Origin: Actinomycetes bacterium
Lineage (GTDB): Bacteria; Actinomycetota; Acidimicrobiia; Acidimicrobiales; Acidimicrobiaceae
NCBI GenBank assembly: GCA_021790495.1
Contig: JAJYGZ010000157.1
Coordinates: 1-7,202 of the forward strand
Direction of reading: 5' to 3'
DNA length: 7,202 nucleotides
The notes beneath the pieces are model-generated. The model was not told the origin of the DNA, did not search any database, and saw only the letters and a program-made list of their open reading frames with translations. The translations under genes were made by a program, and so were the position numbers. Positions 1 to 5,935 of this stretch are shown piece after piece; position 1 is the stretch's first letter, and each line of letters starts with the position of its first letter.

Positions 1-245
1 GATCTAGAAAGTGCGATTGGAGTGCGATACTCTCCATTTTGCACAAGGTAGAGCAAGTTGCCCTGAGAGTCAAGGATCTGACTGGGGACAGCCAGCGGCC
101 GAAGCGTCAGCGGTGCTGAAAATGTACCGCGTTCCTTGAGTACGGAAAAGTTCTGTATCGTCGGCATCACGAAGATCGCCGACAGCCCGAGCAAACCAGT
201 TCCGGCCAGAAGCGCGATCGCGTTCCTCAACGGGCTAAATCGCAT
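1..245 (-). CDS. N-terminal fragment of a probable class A penicillin-binding protein (transglycosylase family 51)
   Basis: This is the first 81 codons of a minus-strand gene that runs off the left edge of the window. It starts at ATG 245-243. An in-frame TAA two codons upstream rules out a longer start. The product begins with a short basic segment (MRFSPLRNA) and then one hydrophobic helix at about residues 9-31, which fits an uncleaved membrane anchor with the bulk of the protein outside. After a linker comes a stretch reading SQILDSQGNLLYLVQNGEYR and then TPIALSR. This matches the pattern at the start of the glycosyltransferase domain of PBP1-type enzymes: a bond-forming 'S-x-hydrophobic-D-x-x-G-N' strand, then an 'NR/EYR-x-P-hydrophobic-x-L' strand. 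These enzymes polymerise and cross-link peptidoglycan. The catalytic glutamates and the transpeptidase SxxK lie beyond the window, so the assignment rests on the N-terminus alone. No convincing ribosome site is seen; an AAAGG lies about 12 nt upstream. Confidence 0.66.
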   Translation of the reverse strand, partial: MRFSPLRNAIALLAGTGLLGLSAIFVMPTIQNFSVLKERGTFSAPLTLRPLAVPSQILDSQGNLLYLVQNGEYRTPIALSR

Positions 246-438
246 GCCTTAGATTAACCTTTTGTCAAACAGCACTGCCGCTAAGAGGTTACAAGACCGA
301 GATGCGGATTTGGGCGCCATGAAACCCGATTTAGGCCCTGAACAGGAAGGCGTCGAATCGAGAAATTCAACAAATTCCGTTACCGAATCAAGGGACCGCA
401 TTTAAGCGTCCGAATTCTTTAGAGCCAAATCCAATGAA
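246..438. other. Intergenic stretch between the Nfu gene and the PBP fragment
   Basis: These 193 bp separate two minus-strand genes. I find no ORF, RNA gene or clear hairpin terminator. A perfect -35-like hexamer TTGACA lies on the minus strand at 269-264, just ahead of the PBP start. The position 17 bp downstream of it falls inside the start codon region and does not look like a -10, so I do not call a promoter. Confidence 0.5.
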
Positions 439-789
439 TCAATAGGTTTTGCGAGGGATGTAGCCACCCCGTCCTAGCGATACTGACTCTTCGAAGTCGG
501 CGCTCTCATCCACAGAACCAACTACCTCATTGACCCACTTCAGGCGCCCTTTGATAATGCGCTCAATTCCAGCCTGGAGAGTGACCGAGGAGATCGCACA
601 AGACGAGCAGCTCCCCTTGAGTTGGACCTCCACAACTCCGCCGACCGCGTCGACGCCAAGTAATGATAGGTCTCCGCCGTCGGCCTGCACGGCTGGTCTC
701 ATCATTTCAACGAGCGCAGCAACTTCGGCATAACGCTCGGAATCCAAACTGCTATCTGTCGTTTCTGTCGCTATCGTCACATCTGTCAC
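439..789 (-). CDS. NifU C-terminal-domain (Nfu-type) Fe-S cluster carrier
   Basis: The product is a 116-residue protein that matches the thioredoxin-like NifU C-terminal domain. Members of this family bind a labile [4Fe-4S] cluster between two subunits and hand it to client apoproteins in the cytoplasm. The domain spans about residues 22-92. It carries the family's RPAVQADGGD motif (31-40) and the cluster-binding CSSC (C61, C64) followed by a long helix (65-83). A tail of about 24 residues, acidic and then ending in GRGGYIPRKTY, extends past the fold. The start is GTG at 789-787, the first start codon after an in-frame TAA at 807-805. A second GTG at 780-778 is possible. The nearest Shine-Dalgarno (AGGAG, 815-811) is about 21 nt from this GTG, too far for normal use; it sits ahead of an overlapping three-codon ORF (see the leader entry). 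The gene follows the pyrophosphatase gene by 68 bp on the same strand. An Fe-S carrier beside a cluster-rich redox operon is a sensible association but not proof of a shared role. Confidence 0.88.
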   Translation of the reverse strand: MTDVTIATETTDSSLDSERYAEVAALVEMMRPAVQADGGDLSLLGVDAVGGVVEVQLKGSCSSCAISSVTLQAGIERIIKGRLKWVNEVVGSVDESADFEESVSLGRGGYIPRKTY

Positions 790-826
790 TCTAGCCCATT
801 GACGTTATTTCTCCTATCCGGGTAGG
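787..826 (-). promoter_or_regulatory. Nfu leader: palindrome overlapping the AGGAG, and a three-codon ORF before the GTG start
   Basis: On the minus strand, AGGAG (815-811) is followed 11 nt later by ATG GGC TAG (799-791). That is a Met-Gly-stop mini-ORF ending one base before the GTG that opens the Nfu frame. Ribosomes loaded at the AGGAG could terminate and restart on the GTG, giving coupled, weak translation. Overlapping the ribosome site is a 14-bp near-perfect palindrome at 813-826 (CCTATCCGGGTAGG, one G-T mismatch). It could be a repressor operator, or in RNA a 4-bp hairpin that partly hides the AGGAG. The sequence features are directly visible; the regulatory roles are inference. Confidence 0.35.
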
Positions 827-857
827 GGAAAATAATTGGTCAGCATCGAAACTGGTC

Positions 858-1340
858 TCAGTGCGCCGCTAATCGCGCGATCGCCGCATCAAGCTCAAGC
901 TTGGCGGTCGCTCGGTCCGAGAAGCCTTCAATGGTAGCGAACTTCTTGGGTTCAAGATCCTTGTAGTGCGCGAAGAAGTGTGAGATCTCGTCTTTTAGAT
1001 AAGAATCGACGTCATCGATATCCTGGAGATGATCGAAGCGCGGATCGCCATCGATGACGCAAATCAGCTTTATGTCACGACCCTTTTCATCCGACATTAC
1101 GAAAGTTCCGATCGCCCGGGCTTTGAGATGACACCCCGGTACCAATTCGGACTCTAGAACCACCAGCGCGTCTAGCGGATCGCCGTCTTCGCCGAGGGTC
1201 CCTTCGATGTATCCGTAGTTGAGCGGATAAGCCATGGGCGTAAAGAGAACTCGGTCGAGCCAGACCGCCTTGGTCTCGTGATCGATCTCGTACTTGTTGC
1301 GAGAGCCTTTCGGCACCTCGATTACTACTTCAAAGCCCAT
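858..1340 (-). CDS. ppa: Inorganic pyrophosphatase (soluble family I)
   Basis: This 160-residue cytoplasmic enzyme hydrolyses pyrophosphate to two phosphates with Mg2+, which pulls biosynthetic reactions forward. Its length is normal for a bacterial family I enzyme. The signature D-G-D-P-L-D is at residues 52-57 (D52, D54 and D57 bind metal). Other conserved pieces are KGSRNKYE (11-18), R30, the NYGY segment (41-44), the IDGDPRFD acidic strand (96-103) and Y126-K127, equivalent to the family's phosphate-binding Tyr-Lys pair. The start is ATG 1340-1338, preceded by GGGGAG about 6 nt upstream. A longer open frame to 1406 adds 22 residues unlike the family, so I reject it. The gene lies between the Rrf2 regulator (284 bp upstream) and the Nfu gene (68 bp downstream), all on the minus strand. 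Nfu is probably co-transcribed with it. No broken or missing catalytic residue was seen. Confidence 0.95.
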   Translation of the reverse strand: MGFEVVIEVPKGSRNKYEIDHETKAVWLDRVLFTPMAYPLNYGYIEGTLGEDGDPLDALVVLESELVPGCHLKARAIGTFVMSDEKGRDIKLICVIDGDPRFDHLQDIDDVDSYLKDEISHFFAHYKDLEPKKFATIEGFSDRATAKLELDAAIARLAAH

Positions 1341-1569
1341 TGCTACTCCCCTGGCCTTCCAATGCGCGACGCCATTATTCTCGCCACAAACAGAATAAGC
1401 CGACACTCAGCCATTGCTCACCAAAAAGACGGCGAGAACTACATGGTTCCACTCGGGCATCTTGGCGCCCTGGGTCCTCAAGTGCACAACCGAGCCGATC
1501 TCGCCTCACGCGGATTGCTGGCAGGGACAGCACTTGGACCACGGCTGTTGCCTTGCTCGGGAGAAAGTT

Positions 1570-1596
1570 CGGAGCTCGGCTGCCGTTTCGGCTCCG
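1570..1596 (-). terminator. Possible weak hairpin terminator after the Rrf2 gene
   Basis: In the 284-bp gap between the Rrf2 stop and the pyrophosphatase start, CGGAGC (1570-1575) and GCTCCG (1591-1596) form a perfect 6-bp inverted repeat with a 15-nt loop. The loop could fold further (CGG/CCG). It begins about 29 nt past the Rrf2 stop on the minus strand and is followed there by a short AACTTTCT stretch rather than a strong T run. It may slow or end Rrf2 transcription. The rest of 1341-1624 shows no gene, RNA or repeat that I can support. Confidence 0.3.
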
Positions 1597-1624
1597 CAAC
1601 GCCAGATAGCGGGCACGTAACGAC

Positions 1625-2131
1625 TCAGCCTGGGTTGAGTGCGCTCGTAACCGCGGACCTGCTCTTTTTTTTGCGGTGGCTGTTTGCAGGTACCGCCAAG
1701 GTCCCCGCCTCAAGTTGAGCATCGCGGCGCGCAAGCTCGCCCAAATTCGATCCCTCAAGGCCCTGCCTAAACGACAAGAGCGCCAAGCGCCACGCCTCGT
1801 GCAATGGGCATACGTTCTCCCAATAGCAGGGCCCGTCACCCATGGCGCAGCGGTCGGAATGGATCTCCCCTTCTCCAGCTTCGATTACTTCCAACACTGA
1901 AATTGTCTCGGGGTCCCGCGCAATCCAGTAGCCGCCGTTGCGTCCCGCGCGAGAGGTCGCAAGGCCAGCTCGCAGGAGGTCTGACATCACTTGGGGAACA
2001 AAGCTCACCGGTATCTCGGTGTACTCGGCGACCTCTCGAACCTTGCTCGAGCGATTCTCCAAAAAAGCGCGAGAAAGATAGATCGCGGCGCGAAGTACGT
2101 AATCCCCGCGCCGCGAAAGCGCTACATCCAT
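1625..2131 (-). CDS. Rrf2-family transcriptional regulator with Fe-S-type cysteines
   Basis: The product has 168 residues. Residues about 5-72 form the Rrf2 winged helix-turn-helix, including RRGDYVLRA, the recognition region IPVSFVPQVMSDLLRAGL and the wing SRAGRNGGYW. C95, C102 and C108 (CX6CX5C) lie where IscR, NsrR and RirA carry their cluster ligands. H111, three residues after C108, matches the spacing of the IscR histidine ligand. D10 in the first helix aligns with the aspartate ligand of Streptomyces NsrR (both lie in a D-x-x-L-R context). The protein probably binds a [2Fe-2S] or [4Fe-4S] cluster and senses NO, redox state or Fe-S status. The last ~20 residues are a non-conserved basic tail (HRKKKSRS) coded over a run of eight A's (1672-1665 on the coding strand). 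The start ATG 2131-2129 has GAGGAG at 2144-2139. The gene is divergent from the redox operon, so it most likely controls that operon and itself. Which member of the Rrf2 family it is cannot be settled from sequence. Confidence 0.9.
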   Translation of the reverse strand: MDVALSRRGDYVLRAAIYLSRAFLENRSSKVREVAEYTEIPVSFVPQVMSDLLRAGLATSRAGRNGGYWIARDPETISVLEVIEAGEGEIHSDRCAMGDGPCYWENVCPLHEAWRLALLSFRQGLEGSNLGELARRDAQLEAGTLAVPANSHRKKKSRSAVTSALNPG

Positions 2132-2144
2132 CGATCATCTCCTC

Positions 2145-2266
2145 AAAAAGGACTAAAGGCTTCTATCCGAAAGGGACTTAAGTCATCACTCACAATGCTA
2201 TATATAGTGAGAAACTAAATGGTTAGTACGTTACTTAACGTTTTAATAAACAGGGGGTGCTGATCA
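2145..2266 (+). promoter_or_regulatory. Divergent control region with three inverted repeats and a TATATA box
   Basis: This A+T-rich gap separates the Rrf2 gene from the redox operon. Three palindromes are visible. GACTTAAGTC (2175-2184) is perfect. A 23-bp imperfect dyad at 2189-2211 has outer arms CTCAC and GTGAG. CGTTA-CT-TAACG (2229-2240) has perfect 5-bp arms. The first and third share the core ACTTAA, with starts 57 bp apart. A plausible plus-strand promoter is TTAAGT (2178-2183), a 17-bp spacer and TATATA (2201-2206). It would put the start near 2213, so the first two palindromes cover the -35 and -10 and the third lies in the early transcript. This layout suits repression by the dimeric Rrf2 protein. 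The repeats are directly visible; the promoter and binding assignments are inference. I could not resolve the minus-strand promoter. Confidence 0.5.
2251..2258 (+). promoter_or_regulatory. Ribosome binding site of the membrane polyferredoxin gene
   Basis: AGGGGGTG lies 8-9 nt before the ATG at 2267. It fixes that codon as the start. Confidence 0.7.
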
Positions 2267-3808
2267 ATGACATTCGTCACGGATCCCAAGCAAAAAGAAC
2301 AGGCTACAGATCCGGTTGCAGTCGCGATCCACTTGAGGGCAAAAGCTCCTACGGATACGGCTGCGCATTTTGCCAAGACCGATCCAAAGATCGATCTTGC
2401 GAAGATTCCGTTAGTAAAGAAGCTACTCCACAAGCGGTGGCTCCAATTCGGACTAATCGTTCCCAATCAGATTATCTTCTGGCTGGTGATCTTTTCCGGC
2501 TTGGCGGGTACCGTTTCGCCTGGACTCAACTTCGCAACCGCGATTACTTGGTACATCTGGTTCTGCGTGGTATTCGTACTGATGGTCGTTGTAGGTCGCG
2601 CTTGGTGCGCGATGTGCCCGTTCGGTGGTTTCGCTGAGTGGATCCAGCGCAAAACCTTCTTCAAGCGGACCCAAAGCGCTCTCGGTTTGGGTCTAAAATT
2701 CCCAGAGCGTCTCGCCTCTTACGGGTTGCTCACCTCGGTCGGTGCCTTTGTAGGGCTCACCTATATCGAAGAGTTCTTCAACATCGCTGGACCAGGCGCG
2801 CCCCATGACACTTCTTTCATGGTGATCGGGATCGTCGCCTCGGCCCTGATCGTCTTTCTCGTTTTCGAGCGTCGTACTTTCTGCCGCTACCTCTGCCCGC
2901 TGAGTTCTTTGATCGGAACGGTCGGAGCGATGGGGTCATTCGCCGGATTTAGGACCAAGGACCGCAACGCTTACCAGGAGTGCTCCACCAAGTCCTGTAT
3001 GCGTGGTGGCGAAGACGGCTTCGGCTGTCCTTGGTACACTTGGCCAGGAAGCGCGGACTCCAACGCATACTGCGGACTTTGCACCGAATGTTACAAGGCT
3101 TGCCCCACAGACAACATCGGCCTCTTCGTCCAAAAGCCGCTTACGTCCGTGATAGCTCCAAGCCGCAAGCGGATGGACATCGCCGCAACAGCAGCCGTGC
3201 TTCTCGGCTTGGTAGCCTTCCAGCAAGTCAACGCCATGGGCTTCTATGCTCCGCTGGACAATTGGCTGAATGCACACACTTATTTCCCCCAATATCCGAA
3301 CCCAATTGACTACTTCGGCTTGATCGCTCTCTTGGCAGCGGTACCGACCCTTTTATTCAAACTGGGTTCGATGGTCTTCTCAAGCGGAACGATTCGCAAG
3401 GTTCCGGGGAATTTCATGCTTCGGCGCAGCGAGTTCCGCAACTGGTTCGTCGCAGGGATGTACGCCTTGGTGCCGGCTATTGGAGCTGACTATTTCGCAC
3501 GGCAGCTTCCTAAGTTCTTCAAGCATGCCACTCGAATCGTCCCCGCGGTAGCCCATCCCTTTGGCGCCAGCGCGAACGGGCTTTACCAGTACCACATCCT
3601 CCAGGATCCCAAGATCATCGCAGTACAGGTCGGCATCATGGTGCTGGGAACACTCGGTTCGGTCTATGCAGCTAGGAAGATCGCCAAAACTGATTTGGTT
3701 TTAGCCAACCCCAAGTCCGTGTTGGCACGCAGCTACTTCATCTTGGTGATTCTTGCCATGGGCATCGCAATGACGCTGATCTACATTCCAATGCAAGCCG
3801 CTAACTAG
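2267..3808 (+). CDS. Polytopic membrane polyferredoxin, NapH/NosR/CcoG-like (4Fe-4S binding)
   Basis: The product has 513 residues. An N-terminal arm of about 60 polar residues is followed by roughly nine predicted membrane segments (about 61-81, 91-110, 151-167, 184-201, 302-322, 348-370, 393-410, 450-468 and 488-509). Two NapH/NosR-type membrane-edge motifs are present: GRAWCAMCPFG (C114, C117) and FCRYLCPL (C206, C210). A soluble Fe-S domain then holds C239, C244, C254 and a classic C269-x2-C272-x2-C275-x3-C279-P, enough ligands for about two [4Fe-4S] clusters. Such proteins pass electrons across or along the membrane, for example between quinol and a periplasmic or cytoplasmic partner. 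NapH itself is under 300 residues and ends near the Fe-S domain; here about 210 further residues with five helices follow (H420, H430 and H443 are noted). No FMN-binding domain of full-length NosR is present, and no signal peptide is seen. It is the first gene of an operon with the flavoprotein 20 bp downstream. The partner and direction of flow are not known. Confidence 0.83.
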   Translation: MTFVTDPKQKEQATDPVAVAIHLRAKAPTDTAAHFAKTDPKIDLAKIPLVKKLLHKRWLQFGLIVPNQIIFWLVIFSGLAGTVSPGLNFATAITWYIWFCVVFVLMVVVGRAWCAMCPFGGFAEWIQRKTFFKRTQSALGLGLKFPERLASYGLLTSVGAFVGLTYIEEFFNIAGPGAPHDTSFMVIGIVASALIVFLVFERRTFCRYLCPLSSLIGTVGAMGSFAGFRTKDRNAYQECSTKSCMRGGEDGFGCPWYTWPGSADSNAYCGLCTECYKACPTDNIGLFVQKPLTSVIAPSRKRMDIAATAAVLLGLVAFQQVNAMGFYAPLDNWLNAHTYFPQYPNPIDYFGLIALLAAVPTLLFKLGSMVFSSGTIRKVPGNFMLRRSEFRNWFVAGMYALVPAIGADYFARQLPKFFKHATRIVPAVAHPFGASANGLYQYHILQDPKIIAVQVGIMVLGTLGSVYAARKIAKTDLVLANPKSVLARSYFILVILAMGIAMTLIYIPMQAAN

Positions 3809-3828
3809 GAAGCGAAGGCATAAATAAT

Positions 3829-5496
3829 ATGACAATCACATTTTCCTCCCGTTCTAACAACCCACTTGGACAACCGTCGCGCGTGGTAGAAGTTCTCGCC
3901 GATCGGTGTGCGGGTTGCCAGGAGTGCTACGTACGCTGCCCAACCGGTGCAATCGGCTTCGACGAGACCAATTGGATAGTTACCGCCAACAACGAGTTGT
4001 GCGTGGGCTGCTACCAATGCGAGCGCACTTGCCCGTTCTCGGCGATCTTCGTTCACGGAGAGCCCGAAACTACCCCGAGCCACCGCCACGAGATTGCCCA
4101 CGTTTCAATTCCCGCTGTGCAACCCTGGGAAGAGACTCGCCTTGGCTTCGCCACGCTTGACGACGTGATGGCCGAAGCCGCGCGCTGCCTCGAGTGCCCA
4201 GACCCAACATGCGTGCGGGGATGCCCGGCGCATAACAACATCCCAGCCCTAATGCATGCGGTGGTCGAGGGAAACATCGACCAAGCGCGCTCGATCTTCG
4301 AAGACACAACGCACCTGGGCTCTATCTGTTCAAGAGTTTGCAACCAGGGCGCGCAGTGCGAAGGGGCGTGTTCTTGGCGTCTCGCGGGTGCCGAGCCGGT
4401 CGCTATCGGGCTGGTGGAGCGGTATGTCTTTGACAATTCCGAGATCCATACTCCCCCGTCCGTTACCAGTTCGGCGACCAGGTCAGTCGCAATCGTCGGT
4501 TCTGGCCCCGCGGCCATGGCCGCATCTTGGGAACTGGTAGGCGGAGGCGCATCGGTTACGGTCTACGAGGCAAATTCCGAGCCCGGCGGGCTGTTGAATC
4601 ATGGGATTCCGGAATTCACTCTTCCCGTAGCAAAAGTTATGGAACAGTGGCGGACGCTGCAAGAGCTTGGCGTCAACCTGAGGCTACTGCATCGGGTCGA
4701 TGCGACAGAACTCGAAGCATTGGCGCGAGACAACACCGCGGTCATCTTGGCACACGGCGCAGGGAGCCCGATCAAGCCTCCGATCGAGGGAATGGAGACC
4801 GGACGGGTATCGGACGCCATGGACTTTCTTGCCGCGACTGGCGAGGCGCTTCTAGAAGCGAAAGAGCTTCCCGAACTCAAAGATAAGACCATCCTCGTAG
4901 TTGGTGCTGGAAACACAGCCATGGACGTGGGGAGAATGGCGATTCGCTTTGGCGCCAAGCCAATCTGCGTTGAATGGGTGGCTGAGCGGTTCGGCAAAGT
5001 CCGCAGCGACGAACTGGCCGAGGCCCGCGCCGAAGGGGTGGAGGTAAGGTTCCTCCATACCGCTTCCAAGATCGACCACCAGACGGTCACGTTGGTACGC
5101 ACCAAGCACGAGGACGCGACCAAACTCCCGGTAGTCATCGCGGGTACCGAGGAGAAGATAAAGGCTGACTATGTCGTACTGGCACTCGGTTATCGCCTTA
5201 CCAAAGAGTTCGGTGATCTTGCTCCGCAAAATCCGCTACGGGCAGACCCAGCGAGTTTCGTGGATCGTACCTGGCTGGGGAGCGGCATCTTTCACGAAAG
5301 CCGCAACCCGGCGATCGGACCTCTGTCTTGGTCACGCGAGCAGACGACTAACGCCGCTCGCGAGCCTTTCGCAAGGAACATCTACGTAGTCGGAGACGCC
5401 CTAATCGGCCCGTCGACCGTGGTTGAAGCGATGGCCCAGGGCAGAGAAGCCGCCCGCTCCGTATTGCGCCATGCGCTGGATCGCGTAATGGTTTAG
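3829..5496 (+). CDS. Ferredoxin-fused NAD(P)H:acceptor flavoprotein, GltD/AegA-like
   Basis: The product is a 555-residue soluble protein with three parts. Residues 20-75 form a two-cluster ferredoxin: C27-x2-C30-x2-C33-x3-C37-P and C58-x2-C61-x2-C64-x3-C68-P. Residues 110-200 are the GltD-type Fe-S helical domain: C120-x2-C123-x4-C128-x3-C132-P, then C167-x3-C171-x5-C177-x3-C181. Residues 218-555 are the FAD/NAD(P)H oxidoreductase, with AIVGSGPAAM (221-230) for FAD, the EPGGLLNHGIPEFTLP signature (251-266), VVGAGNTAMD (357-366) for NAD(P)H, and a C-terminal FAD motif YVVGDALIGPSTVVEAMAQG (519-538). It resembles the small subunit of glutamate synthase, but no large subunit is nearby. The fused ferredoxin and the membrane partner argue for electron transfer between NAD(P)H and Fe-S carriers, as proposed for AegA/YgfT, rather than glutamate synthesis. 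ATG 3829 follows GAAGG at 3814-3818 by 10 nt. It is the second gene of the operon and is followed by a strong terminator. The substrate is not known. Confidence 0.88.
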   Translation: MTITFSSRSNNPLGQPSRVVEVLADRCAGCQECYVRCPTGAIGFDETNWIVTANNELCVGCYQCERTCPFSAIFVHGEPETTPSHRHEIAHVSIPAVQPWEETRLGFATLDDVMAEAARCLECPDPTCVRGCPAHNNIPALMHAVVEGNIDQARSIFEDTTHLGSICSRVCNQGAQCEGACSWRLAGAEPVAIGLVERYVFDNSEIHTPPSVTSSATRSVAIVGSGPAAMAASWELVGGGASVTVYEANSEPGGLLNHGIPEFTLPVAKVMEQWRTLQELGVNLRLLHRVDATELEALARDNTAVILAHGAGSPIKPPIEGMETGRVSDAMDFLAATGEALLEAKELPELKDKTILVVGAGNTAMDVGRMAIRFGAKPICVEWVAERFGKVRSDELAEARAEGVEVRFLHTASKIDHQTVTLVRTKHEDATKLPVVIAGTEEKIKADYVVLALGYRLTKEFGDLAPQNPLRADPASFVDRTWLGSGIFHESRNPAIGPLSWSREQTTNAAREPFARNIYVVGDALIGPSTVVEAMAQGREAARSVLRHALDRVMV

Positions 5497-5530
5497 TACC
5501 CAGTTTCCTGCGACAATTGCCAGGAATTCC

Positions 5531-5591
5531 TCTCCCTCCGAATCGACGTGGACCTGCACCCCCAGAGTTGATCCGGAGGGAGACTATTTTT
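5531..5591 (+). terminator. Rho-independent terminator of the redox operon
   Basis: TCTCCCTCCG (5531-5540) pairs perfectly with CGGAGGGAGA (5574-5583). After one A-C mismatch the stem continues for six more pairs (ATCGAC 5542-5547 with GTTGAT 5567-5572, one G-T), closing a 19-nt loop. A TTTTT run follows at 5587-5591. It starts 34 bp after the flavoprotein stop. There is no T run on the opposite side, so it acts on plus-strand transcription only. Confidence 0.88.
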
Positions 5592-5935
5592 AACACCCAA
5601 TTGAAGGTCATGTCTTAGCTCGGAAAGATCGAGCCTCCCGCCTGCAATTTCAACATAGCCACCCTCCGTTTGAGTACGAGGATATCACGCCTATAAGTGG
5701 TGAACCGCAGCTCACCTTCCAAGTTGGCGCTCAAGAATTTCACTCTCTGTGACGATCCTCTATCTATAACCAATGGCGCGCATTGCGCCCCGTAGATAAA
5801 TCGACGGAGACTCCAGTGGATCGAAATTCGCGTCGCCAGCTAGGAAAATCCAAATCCTTTGAGCATAGAAATGGCACCCACAATGAGATTTCCCCCGCAG
5901 TGAAATCCGGCCGAATCTGGGCAGCGCCGCACCGT
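5592..5935. other. Leader/intergenic region before the LRV-repeat gene
   Basis: About 340 bp hold no gene I can support. Visible items are a small inverted repeat GCTCG/CGAGC (5618-5634), a promoter-like element (separate entry), a seven-codon ORF from ATG 5773, and a GC hairpin GGCGC-GCATT-GCGCC (5775-5789). The LRV frame stays open back to a TTG at 5783, but that stretch is polar, has no ribosome site and looks non-coding. A 106-codon minus-strand frame (5764-6084) shows no recognisable product. Confidence 0.45.
5669..5697 (+). promoter_or_regulatory. Candidate promoter for the LRV-repeat gene
   Basis: TTTGAG (5669-5674), a 17-bp spacer and TATAAG (5692-5697) give a near-consensus -35/-10 pair (TTGAGT with a 16-bp spacer is an equal reading). 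Transcription would start near 5704, downstream of the operon terminator, so the LRV gene would be an independent unit with a long leader. Confidence 0.4.

Noticed and set aside
264..269. TTGACA as the -35 of a PBP promoter
   Set aside because: No -10-like hexamer lies 16-18 bp downstream; that position overlaps the start codon.
1341..1406. Longer pyrophosphatase start at 1406
   Set aside because: The 22 extra residues do not resemble the family, and the GGGGAG site is placed for ATG 1340.
1443..1460. GGTTC-ACTC resembling a tRNA T-loop
   Set aside because: The flanking bases do not form a T stem and no acceptor or anticodon arms are found.
1663..1672. T8 run on the plus strand as a terminator
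   Set aside because: It lies inside the Rrf2 coding region, no plus-strand gene ends there and no convincing GC stem precedes it.
1278..1718. Plus-strand open frame of 146 codons crossing the ppa-Rrf2 gap
   Set aside because: It lies antisense to the pyrophosphatase and Rrf2 genes at both ends, has no ribosome site and matches no family; it is a shadow frame.
3829..5496. Calling the flavoprotein glutamate synthase small subunit (gltD)
   Set aside because: There is no large subunit nearby, and the fused two-cluster ferredoxin and membrane partner fit AegA-like electron transfer better.
5618..5634. GCTCG/CGAGC hairpin as a second terminator
   Set aside because: It has a five-pair stem with no T run on either strand and follows an already strong terminator.
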